Notes under the pieces: generated by a model | Told to the model about the DNA's origin: nothing | The model's database searches: none | Seen by the model: only the letters and a program-made list of their open reading frames with translations | Position numbers and translations under genes: made by a program | Shown here: positions 23,840 to 37,158 of the stretch, one piece after another | Position numbering within the stretch: the first letter of the stretch is position 1 | Layout of the letters: each line of letters starts with the position of its first letter | Assembly: GCA_008704415.1 (NCBI GenBank) | Contig: VXIS01000068.1 | Location: 1 to 64,000, forward strand | DNA: 64,000 nucleotides | Direction: 5' to 3' | Source of the DNA: Sphaerosporella brunnea | Lineage: Eukaryota; Ascomycota; Pezizomycetes; Pezizales; Pyronemataceae

Positions 23840-24447
23840 ATGCGGTATTTCGCTGCTAACAATTATATAACCATTGTGAGTGGAAAGCTTATTTGCGTTG
23901 CTCCCGCACCCTCGCCGCATCCGACCCCGCCGAGGCGACGGTACCCGCCAGGCAGTAGTCATCTCCACCTCCCTCCTCACCACCATCATCATCATCATCG
24001 TTCAGACACACACCCGACTGTCGCCTCGCCTGCCTTAACCCCCAAAACTGAGGCAACACCTGTACATGTAGCATGAAAAAGTAACTGGGAAATGTGGTGA
24101 TGCCGAAGCTGGAAGCCTACTCGTGACAGATATATGATTGATTGAAAAACTCAACACCATTGCTGCGACAGCGTCATGAATCACTGAAACAAGTGATGTC
24201 ACTCGAATATGTGCCTATCATGATTGGCTGACGTGTGAGATTCGATTTTACATAAGGATTATATAACCATTATATAAGGATTATTTGAGGAGGGGGTTTT
24301 TGGCCGAACAATATTCTTAGATCGAAACCATTTTCTGTTATCAGGTACAAGAAAAACAGTTATGTTACCGTTTTCTGTGCATAAGCGTGATAACCATCAT
24401 AAGCCTTACAATCTGGAAAATAGCTAGGTACATGATGCTTATATAAA

Positions 24448-25006
24448 GTTATCTATTGAGTTTAGACTTGTATTTGTCCCCATGCCACCGGATCATAAAT
24501 ATTTGTCCAGATGCCACCGAGTGAGCGACCATGAACGCTCACTGAGGCTGATGCTCCTGGCTACCCTCATACCTGTGAACCTCTTCCTTCTAGTCACTTC
24601 ACTCTTGCGGTGTCGACAACTTGAAGCGCCAACACTAACACTCCTCCACTACTCCCAACAGGGAGCGTGGGCGGGGTGGGGCGCATGCGCAGTCCGGAGA
24701 GCAGGTAGCCACGATTTAAAAACCATTGCGGGTTTTTTTGGAACCATCAATGTAAAATCTAACACCACGAACTGAAAGTGCATAAGCTGAGGATTCTGGG
24801 CAAACCGAAAAAACGTGTCAAACGGAGTTGAATTGGAGAAGTTATAAGCAGTGATATTGGGCGAACTGGTGGGTACTAGTAACTGGGAGCGTCATTCGGA
24901 GCGACCGCTCATGGTTGCTCACCCGGTGGCATCTGGACAAATATTTATGATCCGGTGGCATGGGGACAAATACAGTCTAAAATGGGTGGCATCGCAACAA
25001 ATAACT
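24448..25006. mobile_element. Inverted-repeat transposon remnant with iterated subterminal motif
   Basis: About 80-90 bases at each end are inverted copies (left from 24461, right to about 24982). They share TATTTGTCCCCATGCCACCG, then GATCATAAA, then TATTTGTCCAGATGCCACCG. The right end carries three copies of GGTGGCAT..(G/C).ACAAATA, starting at 24925, 24954 and 24985. The outermost copy seems partly deleted on the left. Outer tips share AGTTAT. The roughly 350-base interior has no coding frame. Confidence 0.75.
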
Positions 25007-25335
25007 GTTTTCCAAAATACCCCTCCCCTACTAAGGTACGAAGTTTAGTCAACTTATTTGTCAAAGAGCGACCTTTTGAAACTTTGCAGTGCCCGTTTTG
25101 AATTGATTCTGTAATGCTTCACCGGTCAGCACTCACCGCCGTCCCGGAGTTTTCATCCGCAGGGTTAGGTTTTCTCGCCCGTTCAAGTAAAGTCTGGCTG
25201 CCTCGCTTCTCCATTCGCTCGTTGCTGCCTTGGCTCACATAGCTTGGCCATGGTCTTATGTGGAACTCCACCCCACGGCTCCTCTGTTTGCGCCCTCACT
25301 CCTTTTGATACACCCGGCTACAAACATAAATACAA

Positions 25336-28300
25336 ATGGAAGACGTATCCACGTCACCGCCGTCGAGAGGCGTTCACTTCGCACCATCCGATTACTCTGC
25401 GCGGCTGTCCGAGCCCGACAGTGTTGTGGCCCAAGCTCCAAATGGCATCCATTCAATTGCACGAACAAACGGCAACGATAGCAACTCACGCATACTCGGC
25501 AACGGTTCGCTTGGGATGCACCACAATCACCCAGAGACGGCTGACGAAGGGGAGACAGACGATGATGACGATGACGAGGACATCCCCGGCAGTAGCGGCC
25601 ACACCGGGGGTTTTACGTCTTGGAGTTCTAACCCCACGAGGCCACGGAACGGCAGCGGATCGCAATACCCACACCCGGCCTCGATAGATGCCTCTGGAAG
25701 ACTTTCCCCCGACGCCATACAGACACCATCTCGCATGCAACGACCTGCGGCGCCGGTTCGAACCCCATCGAGCACATACGCTCCTGTGCGGCACCCTCCA
25801 CACCCCAACTCGAACATCAGGCAGCCGCAGCCATCTCGGGAAAGGCGCCCGAGAGACCCTAATGCGTTGTACAGATCGCAGGAGAAGGCATATGTCCAAC
25901 GCCTTCGGCAGAATACAGATAGAGATTTCTTCAACTCGGGCTCAAATCTGTTTTACCAGACCGAGTCGGAACTGGACGACGAACCGCCGCTGGCAGACGT
26001 CCACTTTGACAGTGATTTATATGACAACGATCAATTGCTACTCTACAATCAGGATGACTACGAACCATCGGCAGAGGAATTGAAGGTTCCAGCCAACCGC
26101 GAGCGTTTGGAATGGCATGGGATGTTAGCCTCGGTGCTCATGGGCGATGTGGTTGCACAAGAGAAGAAGAGATTGATCGGCTCGACTGAGGAGAAGGAGT
26201 CCACTACAATGAGGTCCGAGCTGTTCCTTGGGATTCGTGCGAAGGTGTGTGGGCGGTCAGTCGCCGCACAGCGGAGGATGGTCGACGATGCTCGGACAAA
26301 AGTCGACGCATTGATTGACGAGATAACGAACTTTGAAATTCACGGCAAAGACAAAACCGACAAAAAACCTCAAGAGCAAGTACAGGATATCCTTGACCGC
26401 TGGGAAAAGTGCGAACTATTATGGCCCACCAGGTCGCAATTGATGGCGGCCAAGCCCCACTGCGCGGCCAAACCGTTTAACGCAAGCCTCGAGGCCATCG
26501 TTGCGTGGAACAACATCACAAAACTGATCAATACCGAGCTTTTAGTCTTGCAGAACTGGGTTGGCAACGAAGAGCTTGACTTTCGGCGACCGGTGGTTGC
26601 CGCAAACAACGAAGCTGCTGGAATCGATCGCGAAACAACGTTCTTGGACCGTATCCTCAAGGATGACAATCTGAAGGCTCTCACAGGAGATAGCAACATG
26701 TTGATTGGGCTCAGCAGGGTGATCGCAAAGGCCAAGAGCACTTTGATCGAGTACGCCGAAGACTTTGAAACACGCCATCTCCCGCCATACGTGGAGGAGC
26801 TTCTCGTGCTGATTGGGTTTCCGACTCGTCTCATCGAAGAGGTCATCGGGATGCGCCTAAAGTACGCGGAACGAATGCGGGAGCCTGTAACAATGATGAC
26901 AGACCAGTTGATATCCCAATTTCAGTCAGTCTTGCAACTAGCAGTCAAAATCAAGCAAGAATATACCGGAATTTCTGAACCTGAGCCCGGATGGGATCTG
27001 CCGCCTTGTATGGACGAGAACTTCGAACAGGTCGTGCTGCAAGGACTCAAGTACTACTTCAAGCTCATAGGATGGAGGATTGGTTCGAATAGGAACACCT
27101 TCAAGGAGGCAGAAATTTTGGAAACCGAATGGCATTTCTCGAATGAGATCGGTCGCTACATCGTGGGGGGTGACATTGAGGTAGCAGAGCACTTCAGGTT
27201 CGTCAAGCATTGCGGTATGAAAAGTCTGTTGCTGATGCCGGCAGTTCATTGACGAGCAAACTCCTGAGCCGCCTAATGTCACATTTTGAAAAGGAGCTTC
27301 AAAGGACACCCGAAAAGAAGGGGGAAGACCTTAGCAAGCGGTATAAGTCTATCCTTGACTCCGTCCGTGTCCGGCAGAGGAAGCTGTTCCGATTTGCACG
27401 GTTAGTTTGACTGTGTGGTGTCTGTGGTGGCACTCTTCCTTTGCTAATCAATTATGCAGACTATTGAGTCAGCGCTTCGAGAACGCAACGGAGTATAACG
27501 TGGAATTTAACAAGCTGCGATCACTAGTGGCATCCCTTATCGAAGCCAACTATTTCCTGGTCATCACTCCCAGTGTCGAGCACGAAGGCATTTACATAGT
27601 GGCGGACCCTTCACTTTACGATCGTCCCCACAAAATCCAGTCAATTCTGCGAACTTGCTACCAGGAAGATATGAAGGAAGACGATGTGAGCTCATACGTC
27701 TTGATACTGTCTCCACAGGAAAGTCTGCTTTGGGATGGCCGCGTTCTGAACGTGGACGCCAAAGAGCCGCTCGTGGACCTCAAGCCTGGGAGACTACGAC
27801 TAGTAGCCGACGGGTCGGAAGAACGTCTGATGCATGCACGGATGAAGTTTGAACAACTCAACCACAATCTAGATGTCTTGGTGGAGCGTCGCGCCAATCT
27901 TCCTCGAGTGAATCAAGAATTGATGAAGATTAAGAAGACTACATACCGGCTTTCCAACACAATTATGGATAGTGTGGAGAAGATTCGTCGTCAAACCGCA
28001 GGGTTGGGATGTCAGGAGCTCATCCAGACCTGTTTTGCATTTGCCACAGAGTTTGGTCAAAGATCACAAACATACATGGACAACAATCGAAAGGCCATGA
28101 ATAACATCAAGCTCACACGGCTGGCAGTAGATTGGGTCAGCTTCATCTGTGACGACTGCGTGGCCTCCAACAGGCTTACGTTCCGATGGGCTGTTACTGC
28201 ATTGGAGTTTTGCATGGTTATGACCCGAGGTCAGAATATCCTTTCCTTCAGCGAAGCGGAGTATTCCCGGCTGCGTTCCAAGGTAGCCGGATGCATGTCG

Positions 28301-29604
28301 CTGCTGATTTCACATTTCGATATTATGGGTGCTCGGTCAACGCTTGCCGCGCAAGCCGAGAAGCAGAAGATGGAGGCGTTAGCTGGACAACTCAAAAAGA
28401 TGGATATCAGCATGATGCTGGAGGATAATGAGGCGGCAGACCTTATTCGCCAAACCTGGCTCAACAAACTGGAAGTGATCGAGTCGGCACGAAAGGATAT
28501 CCAAAGCGAGAGACAAGCATTGGGTCGTGTTTTGGACGACAGCAATCAAACGGATCGATCGCTGACGTACTTATCCAAGTCCTCATTCTCCAATGTGTCG
28601 TTGCGCTGGGCGCAGGGCGAATTCGTAGGTGGCGGAACTTTTGGCACTGTTTACATTGCCATGAATTTGGACTCCGGCTATCCCATGGCGGTCAAGGAAA
28701 TTCGGTTGCAGGATCCTCAAGTTATCCCACAGATCGCCACGGCAATCCGGGACGAAATGATGGTGCTGGAGCTCCTTGATCATCCCAACATTGTACAGTA
28801 CTTTGGAATCGAAGTGCATCGCGACAAGGTATATTTGTTTATGGAGTTTTGCTCGGGCGGATCTCTGGCAACACTGTTGGAACATGGACGCATCGAAGAT
28901 GAGACCGTAATCATGATCTACACTTTACAGATGCTCGAGGGCCTGGCCTATCTGCATGAAAATAACATCGTGCACCGGGATATCAAACCTGAAAGTAAGT
29001 CACATCTGGCACCAGATTTGAGTTCACTCACTCATTGATGTAGATTTGCTACTGGATCACAACGGCATCATTAAATATGTCGATTTTGGTGCCGCGAAGA
29101 TTATAGCAAAACAAGGCAAAACTCGGGGAGGTGCCACAACCGGGGCGGCACGAACAAACCTAAACAGCATGACGGGAACACCCATGTACATGTCGCCTGA
29201 AGTCATCACGGGTAGCAACAAGGGACGCCACGGGAGTATCGACATCTGGTCTCTTGGCTGCGTGGTCTTGGAGATGGCGACCGGTCGCAGACCATGGGCG
29301 AATCTTGACAATGAATGGGCTATCATGTGGAACATCGCCGCTGGACACCCCCCGCAGCTTCCAACACCTGACCAGCTGAGCGATATGGGCATTGATTTCC
29401 TGAAAAGATGCTTTGAGCACGATCCGAAGGTCCGGCCATCAGCCGCCGAGCTCTTGCAACATGAATGGGTACGTGACTGACTTCCATCACTCGAGTAACA
29501 GCGGCTAATTTTCCATGCCCACACAGATTCTCAATATCCGCAGCCAGGTTATTGAGCCTACCACGCCGTCTTCGGAGAGCTCTGTGAGCGTGGGCAGTCG
29601 ATAG
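25336..29604 (+). CDS. MAP kinase kinase kinase Ssk2/Ssk22/SskB/Wis4 family
   Basis: Cytoplasmic MAPKKK of the HOG/SAPK osmotic and oxidative stress pathway. In relatives it is activated by the Ssk1 response regulator and phosphorylates Pbs2/Wis1. Exons are 25336-27197, 27245-27400, 27460-28994, 29044-29468 and 29527-29604, giving 1351 aa. The first 230 residues are low-complexity and Ser/Pro-rich with acidic runs. A long conserved regulatory region follows (about 235-1045). The C-terminal kinase domain (about 1053-1335) has the glycine loop GEFVGGGTFGTVY, Lys in MAVKEIRL, HRDIKPEN (interrupted by intron 3), DFGAAK and GTPMYMSPEVI. The last exon encodes a short Ser-rich tail. The start is the first ATG of the long frame, about 110 bases after a CT-rich stretch. 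Confidence 0.93.
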
Positions 29605-30297
29605 GTTTGACGAACTTCCTCCATTTTCTTGACTGCTCGCATGCACAATTCTGTCGCATTCTTCTCTTCATTTATCAACTTTTCTTTCTGAGGTATCTTG
29701 CCAAGACAGAGCACCAGGTTTTCTATATACGCATTTGCTTTTCACCTAAAGGGGTATTTTTGCGGTTGTCAGTGAATTTTTGTTGCCTGCTTTCTTTTTA
29801 CCGAATATCTTCTCTCCCTATTTGTAGGCCAACTTGAAACAGTTTCTTTTTATTTTTGGGTGCTTTGGGGGCCGATTGCTGTCAAGGGTTTCTTTTTTTT
29901 TCCTTTTCTTTTTTTCCCCCTCATGAAGAGTTTCTTGCATTGCGTTGATATCTCCTAAGCTTGCTTGCAACGATAAAATGAGCGTTCGCTTTTTCTTCGC
30001 GCGCTGCTGGTGCAAGCGCAATTTATTACGAGCTTCAGCTGCAATACCTACTTTTTGTGGGATGAATTATGTTGATGTGAAAATCGGAACGAGTTATTCA
30101 CCTTCTGGTGTAATGGTTCCTCTGGGGTTATGAAGCGACTGTAGTCCGTGCATCGAGAGATATAGAGACCCTAAGAAACACGAATACGCTAATAGTGGAT
30201 ATTTTATGGGAGGGGATTTTTCACACAGATGGAGAATTCGATTTTGTTACCGAGGGGTTATGTTGTTTTGGTGGGAGCTACTCTACTGCTACTCCAG
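29605..30297. other. Convergent 3' intergenic region ssk2 / mdm1
   Basis: T-rich and AT-rich sequence of 3' UTR character lies between two convergent stop codons. No gene or repeat was recognised. Confidence 0.5.
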
Positions 30298-33200
30298 CTA
30301 TACCTGGATCCCAAAGACCTCTTCTATCAGAACATCCAATACCGTATACAATATCGACGTACTATTATATCTCTCAGTTACACATCAGAGGAAGGGGGGG
30401 TGGGGGGTGCCATACTTCAACCTCTGGTTATTACAAACGGCGGATAATCTCCTAGCGGCGGATTTGGCATTTGCTCTTCCGACGACGCTGGCGGAAAGTT
30501 CAGGGACCAAGCTTGCCAACATCACCGTAGCCTCAGTTCTAGTCTTTGATTTTTCTTTCTGGGTGCGTGGAGTAGAAGCAGCAGCAGAAGAGGTCATCAT
30601 TAACTCCCCGTTCGGCCATAGGGCTTCGGACAGTTTCTGGATATGCCCCAGCATCGTTTCTTCATCCAGCAGGGCTTTCGTTTGATCGCGGATTTTCCGC
30701 TCGATGGTTCCCCCGAGCAACTGGTGCAGCACGACGACGACGGCGCGGCCGCGAAGCCAATTGCTCTTTCTGTTGAGCTCGAAGACTTCGAGGAAGAGGT
30801 CGCACACGGGCTTTACGAATGGCTCATCGAAGGCGTTGAGTTCCGCTTCGGCTTCTGCTATCGCGCTGACGTTTTCATCTGTTCTTTTGTTGTTGTTGTC
30901 AGGTTGTGGGGTTTGTAACTGGTTCGTAGCGGCGGCTATGATGTTTGCGCTGGCGAGCGAGAGCTGGTCTAGGATTGGTAGATTTCCGACGTCCGCAATC
31001 GATGCGTAGAGACGGGACATCAGGTCTTTTTGGTTGGTGTCCGCCCCGGAAGTGCCATCGTGCGCTGGCTGTATGTTTTGCTGCGAGAGGAAGGCGCGGA
31101 ATTCGCGGCTGCGGCAGACTTCGGGAATCAGGAGGAGGGACTTGATATATCGTTCCAGTGCCATGCGACGTTTCTCGAGAAAATCTCGCTGCAGCTTTAA
31201 CACAACCCGGCGCCGTGGAAACTCCAGGTCTCGCACAGACTCGAACCGTTTGAGCTGTTGATGCAGCTGTAGGAACTCACTGTAGCGGCGGGCTACAATC
31301 CATTGCGCAGCTGGCAGCTGCTCGCCGCCTTCGCGCTGCACTTCTATGATGTCTTTTCATCACTGTCAGATATAAACCTGAACAATTGGGGGGAGGGATT
31401 GGATTGCAGGACATACACAATGCGTACTCCTGCCCATTCTCGTTCCCGACCATTGTGGACTTGATTCTAACCTCTGAACGCCCCTAAAACCTGTGTGAGC
31501 GGCGAGAACGCGGGTATATTCTTTCAGTCAATGCCTACATAAAGACTGTTGTCGCTCTCTTGGATTATGTACTGCTGCCTCTGGAGCTCCTTTCGCCGTA
31601 TCTCGCGTTGCAAACTAGACTTACTCTTCCTCAGAATCCTGAGTTCGACGGTATTGTTAGTGAGCTCAGCCTTCCGGTAGAGACTGTCAATGACAGCCTC
31701 CTGGGTGCATAGCTTCTCTATATCGTATGTCAACGCCACTATGGCCTCGGCCAGACCCAGGTCGCCGGGTGCAGCCTGATGTATCTCCTCGTCGCTATCC
31801 TCGGGAATGGGTTTGTCGACCTCTTGATAGTCGTCTTCGACAAGTGATTGCACAATCTCTTCATGTTCCTCCGGAAACAAGTCCTCTTTGAACACTCCAC
31901 TTGATCGGTCACCGCTCAGCAAACCCAGAGATGAAAGACTGGGAGGACCAGCGTTCGCTTCCTTCTGCGGAGTATCGACTTTGCTTTTCTTACTCTCATC
32001 TGAGACGAACTCCAACGAGCTCCTCGGGGAGGGATCTCCGGCGCCAGTAGATGGAGAGTCCCGCCCACCCTCTGGCGCACCTGGTCGATCCTGTATGATG
32101 TCGTTAAGTGCCGCCTCCATAGCTTCAACAATGTTGCTCTCAGGAGTGAGCATTCCGGGAGTGTCAGCATCGGCCACTCCGAGAAAAGTGTCATCCTGGG
32201 CATTCCATTCCGTTGAGCCCCCAATGTTGTGAGCAGAAGCCGACAGTGGGTCCAGATCCCAAATGTCTGGAGCATCGACGCTCGAGCGCCCATCAAACGA
32301 ATGTCTCCCAGAAGATCCGCGAGGAGCCGGCGTTCCCGGTTCCTCTGCAAAAATTCCCTGCCCGGCGCCTATACCAGTGGCTGCACTACCTCGATCTCCA
32401 GACGCCAGAAATTTGTACCACAAGTCCGAAGCTCGAAATCCAGGAAAATAGTTCTTCTGCATATCGTTGTAGACTGCAGTCTGGGCACGAAGGATGGCAT
32501 ACCGTGCCCTCACATACTGGATCTGGGTCGCCTTATCGCCGTTCTTGAGGAACTGTTTTATTGCCCGTCGAGGCCTGTCCGAGATGCCGAGTTCAGGCTT
32601 CGAGAGATAGGCATCGTGAATCTGAGCGATGTCGTTTCGATCTGACGCTGTCCACGGCAAAAAATTTGCTGCCACCGTAGCTACGCTATCCTCATCGTCT
32701 GAAGAGGGTACATCATCCTCCAAAGGATTGCGTAGCCCACTAACTACCAGCCAAAACTGCACTAAGGCCAACTTTTTCTTGCGGTCCATGTATTCCTACT
32801 ACCGTTAACACTCGGACCGTACGAGATAAATAAAGAGCTTCACTTGCCATGAAATAGGAAAGCCCAGCAGAGTCCTGCATAACCTCTTCTAGGGTTGCTG
32901 ATTCGAGCCTTGCCGTGGGATTCTTGATGCCAACCTCAGATTGTGACCGAACCATGGCTCCTTCTGCTAGAACACTATGGCGCGCACCTGGGCCCGCAGA
33001 GAGGTGGGCTACTTTCTGCTCAATCAACCTTTTTCCGGTTTCCAGACGCCTCAGGTAAACAGCATAACCTTCGACACCCTCGGATTTCGCGTCTCGCTTT
33101 AGTTGGGCAGTGATCTCGTTCCGCAGTCTCCTCGCATCGGAAAGGTTATTGCAGAGCCTTATCGACCGTATGAAGCGCTCAAACGTACGTTCATCGTCCC

Positions 33201-34274
33201 TGGGCGTGAGCCTGATAAACTGCTGGGTGTGCACCTCGCCCAAAGAGGGCCTCGAGTGACGGCGGGTGTCTGGTGAGTGCGGCGTCGCATGTTGATCCAA
33301 GGCCGCCCTCAGTTTCCGAACCGTCTTGCGGTCCTGCAAAGTAGCGCTTCCCTGTGCAGACACAGAAATCAGTGATCGGGGCGCTGTAACGATAGGAACA
33401 CACAAGAATCTACCAGAGCCTCGATGATTCTGTTCCACGTATCAGGATCACTCAGCATAACGAGAGTAGGAAACAAGACAGCGCAGGCGATGATCTCTCT
33501 AGCGATGATTGAGACGATCTTGCTTCCCACCTCCTTCTCCGACAGCACCAGAGGTAGTATCTTATCCGCTAGCTTGCGCAGATGATCCTGCTGCGCCTGC
33601 TTCATGTCCGAGTACCCCAGACTTGCGGCAGTGTGTAGTTTCCCGTCTCTATACTTCTTCGCGATCGCCAGATCCAGCTCTTCGGACTCAGTGAGGTTGT
33701 TATTGAGGTGTCTGCCCCGCACCGCCCTCTCCGCCGCCGAAAAGTCGTGCAGATGCGCGGTGAGCAGAGGCGCGATCCTTCCCACGAGGACCTCGGGCAC
33801 GTCCAGGGTCTGCACGCGCTCCACGATACGCTCAACCGTGTGGCGTATCACATTCTCGACTTGCAGGGAGAACGATGGGTCCGGCGAGACTTTCTCGTAC
33901 CACGAGGCGATAAAGTCACGGTTCACATGGCTCAGGATGCCGTCGAGCGCCTGCGAGATGGGCTGCGAAGCCGGATACAGCGGCTTGCGCTCAAAGGTGT
34001 CCTCGCGCTTGCTCGCGGCCACCTCTTGATGCCATGTGGCCGACACGGTGAATCCGAGTGGCCTTATCTGCCGCAACGGAGTCGTCGAAACATGGGCGTT
34101 ATTGTTGTCGCTGGTCAACAGCACGGCGCCTGCCAGCAGCAAAACCGCGAGAAAGCACCCGGCGAAGAACGCCCAGATGATGAGTCGGAGAGAAGGGAGC
34201 CATGTCGTCGCGACCGTGTTGAGAAACACCAGTAGCCCCAGGCACGCGAGTATAAGGCGCTGTGGCTGTTGCAT
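30298..34274 (-). CDS. MDM1: Mdm1/SNX13-type protein: two TM segments, PXA, RGS, PX, nexin-C
   Basis: An ER-anchored sorting-nexin-like protein. Yeast Mdm1 sits at nucleus-vacuole contacts and supports lipid-droplet and organelle positioning. Exons (on -) are 34274-33414, 33351-32848, 32795-31539, 31483-31417, 31352-30416 and 30361-30298, giving 1229 aa. Residues 7-25 and 29-53 are hydrophobic and would anchor it. PXA spans about 95-285 (FIASWYEKVSPDPSF). An RGS-like domain spans about 445-595 (GLSYFMEYMDRKKKLALVQF to YFPGFRASDLWYKFLASGD). An acidic linker follows, then PX from about 874 (IVARRYSEFLQLHQQLK). Nexin-C begins near 1072 (KPVCDLFLEVFELNRKSNWL). Intron 2 (32796-32847) is GC-AG (GCAAGT...TAG). 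The last exon completes nexin-C with LYTVLDVLIEEVFGIQV. Confidence 0.92.
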
Positions 34275-34493
34275 GAGTTGTCAAGAAGGAGCCCCCAAAG
34301 ATGCAAGATGATGTAAACCACCACACTGTTATGTAACGGGCGGGCATCACAGAGAATGACTCGTTCTAGCAGGCTTCATGATTGATTCAATCCAAAGCGG
34401 CTATTTACATTGAATAGCAGCACTTGCAGGTATACAAAATCGACGCCTTGCTCCATCCCAAGTAGAGTACAAAATCCCCGCTTCCCCGGCTTA

Positions 34494-37158
34494 TCATGCG
34501 ACATTATACTTTTTCGACCAGGCAACTTGTTGGTTCATGGCCGTTTCCAGAAGCCAATCGCTTTTGTATATCGACCACTCACGCCTCATGCGCTTCGCCA
34601 TACCCTCAAACTTGGGCCACCATCTCTTGCAATTCGCGGAGTCGCTGCTCAGCAAGACAATCCTCTCGCTGTCTGGTGCATTAGCCGGCCTCTTTGCGGT
34701 TTTGAACAGAACGCAAACACCCCCGTTGGCGTCCACAATCCGTTTGCACACATCGAACCCACCCGGGACGCCGGAGGTGCAATATACAGTCTGCCCCTCC
34801 AAAAGCTTGCCTTTATTCTCCCTGGCGCGTGCCAGTGAGCTTGCCAATTCCACCGAAAGGCGCTTCTCGCCCTCTGGATCGTTGAGTACGTAATCGTTGG
34901 CATCGACGAGGCGTTCCTCTCGGACGCAGGCTTCAATCCAATCCGTCGACACGACTATTGGTGCCCGAGCAAGGGCGCGGATAAATTTTTCGGTTCGTTT
35001 CAGGCCAGGAGCGGCGAGATGCGTGCATTGCGCCGGATCATCCACACATTTGATTCCGAATTCGGCCAAAACTTTCTGCCAGGAGTGTCAGCGAAGCAAA
35101 AGTGAGATAGAATGTTTCAAAACGGACCTTGTCGGCCTCTTCCTTTTGCGCCTGTTCCAGCCAACCGTTGTATCCTGTGATCAACAGGAAAATGGTCGGC
35201 TTTGGAGGGCGCTTTTTAGCCTTCTTCGCCACTTTTTCATCCCCACTCTCGGCAGATTTTGAACGTTTGCTTTTGGCCCCGATACTATCGACACTTCCCG
35301 CTCTACTCCTGCCGCTGCCCATGATCCCACCCTTGCGCTTCAGTTCCTTCTGATATTGTGCAACATCCGGCATGATGGTGTCATGCAGTCGGGCCGCAGC
35401 GCGCTCCTTTGCTTTGCGCCCAGTGCTGGGGGGTGCTGGTGATTCCTCGTCTGCTGGCGCCTTTCGCTTCCTCGGCGCAGGAGTGGTTTCCGGTGCCTTG
35501 CCATTTGTCGGATGAGCAGTAATTGGCCTCGCCGTGCCGTTTCCAGAGACTGCAGTTGTCGCATCTTCAGCTTCGCCAGTGGAGCTAGCTGTCTCCATAT
35601 CAATATCATCGAAACCGTAAAACTGCCGAACAGCATCGGCGTCAATCCGGGTCTGGCCAACTACCTCCATGAGGTTTGTGCGTCGTGGAAAATGAGTGTA
35701 TCTTGGGTTCGTCACAGTCATTACTTTCCACTTAGCATACGTATCCTCAAGCCACAGATGGTTGACCATGTGAATGTTCCATTCCTTCGCTGCGACACAC
35801 TTTTCGCTATGGGCTCTGTTGTGACTGTCAGACCAAATCTGAGGATTGGGCGCAGGATATGCATACCTTGCAGAGATGAGATGAGTGTTGTCCGTCTTCA
35901 TTGATTTGGTGAATTTGGCTCCACACGCTTCAATGAGGCTCTCAAGATATAATCTGGCATCTCCCCCGTAATTGGACACGGTGATGACCTTGTCCCACAT
36001 CTCTGGAATTCCGCCCCGGACGATCGGATAGTGGAGGAGTCTGTTGTTCGGGTGGGTCCACTCGCCATGCGCAAACATCCAGTAGAGCCACGTCAGATTT
36101 CCTACATAGGCAGATCGCCGGCTTGCTTTCACGTAGTCTCCTCCCTCTCGATACATTCCAACGTAGACATCCGCATCGTCCACATTATCGGTGAGGACTC
36201 CGCTCGTCTGAACAACAATCCCAGCCAACACGTTGCGAAGCCGTTCATTGATGTTCAGATCCTTCCCCAGCATGACCCGCTTCTTTGCGAAGATATTATA
36301 GCCCTCTCGGGGAGGTTTGGGAGGATCCTTCTCCATCAACCCACCCTCGCGGGCATGCATGTACGATAGATCTACCGTAGGCATAGGAAGCGGTGCAGAG
36401 GCGTCTACAGTTTCGATTTCTGGATTGGGAAGCTGATATGGCGCCTCATCGATGCGTCGTCCAAGCTTCAAGCAATCGTCGAACCAGTGTGGGAGGACGA
36501 TCTTGACTCTGAGCTTCTTCTCAATGGCTTGTTTGCATTTTTCCTGCAAACCATCACTGTCAGTAGCCTACTGTCAGTACAATGGGCAGGTGGCCTACAT
36601 TTTCCATGTTGAGGGCAACTATATGCGTCGTGAACTTGGTGAGGTGGGTAGAATACTGTCCTCCCATCGCTATGACACCGCCGCAAATAGCCTCCTTGTC
36701 GCCAAGTGGGAGGTCCGCGATGGTAGCTGCGACGTCCGAGAAGAAGAACCGCGGGTCGGGAGTGAAAGGGCGGACGTGAGCGATCCGCTTCTTCAACACC
36801 GAATGTCGCACCCACTCAGGCCTGACCACCGGGATCATCAAGTTTTCCGCGTCCGCATACCCGGGGAAGTCGGTGTTGGCGGCGATAATGTGGGTCACTT
36901 CTTCGAGGTCGATCGTTATGCGAGAGCTGACCGTCGCGGGCTTCGCGGGGGCTTCGACGGCGCCGTTGGCGAGCAGGAGATCTCGGGCCTGCTGCCTGTG
37001 AGCGGAAATTTCCCAAAGCTGTAATTGAAGGTTGCAAGGCAGGTTTTCCCTTCCCGTACCTCTGCTGCTATTTTCTCGGTGAGCTTGTCGCTCACCACAA
37101 TGTGAAAGGTGACTTCGAAGAAGATGCCCGGCGGAGGATCGGTCATCGAGACGTCCAT
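34494..37158 (-). CDS. RTT107: Multi-BRCT genome-stability protein Rtt107/Brc1
   Basis: A scaffold that binds gamma-H2A at stalled forks and recruits Slx4, Smc5/6 and Rtt101-Mms22 complexes. Exons (on -) are 37158-37060, 36991-36599, 36543-35128 and 35075-34494, giving 829 aa. N-terminal BRCT repeats show THIIAANTDFPGYADAENL, the VRPEWV block, LTKFTTHIVALNMEN and KIVLPHWFDDCLKLGRRIDE. Further repeats include WLYWMFAHGEWTHPNN and NHLWLEDTYAKWKVM. A Lys/Ser-rich, NLS-like linker (about 490-625) precedes the C-terminal BRCT pair, which has CTHLAAPGLKRTEKFIRALA and WIEACVREERLVDANDY. The last residues are QQVAWSKKYNVA. Lengths and order fit Rtt107/Brc1. The acceptor of intron 1 has two nearby AGs (CACAGGCAG); only the second keeps frame. 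Confidence 0.92.

Larger units (their letters stand above)
22543..25335. other. Gene-poor region rich in small inverted-repeat elements
   Basis: No credible gene is seen across 2.8 kb. The longest frame (22730-23266, - strand, 178 codons) has no recognisable domain and lacks a coding-like pattern. Three small inverted-repeat elements (23227-23477, 23726-23839, 24448-25006) occupy about a third of the interval. The last 300 bases are the ssk2 promoter and 5' UTR. Confidence 0.6.

Noticed and set aside
30195..30918. Frames on the + strand over the 3' end of mdm1
   Set aside because: They lie antisense to the nexin-C exon, whose protein sequence is clearly conserved.
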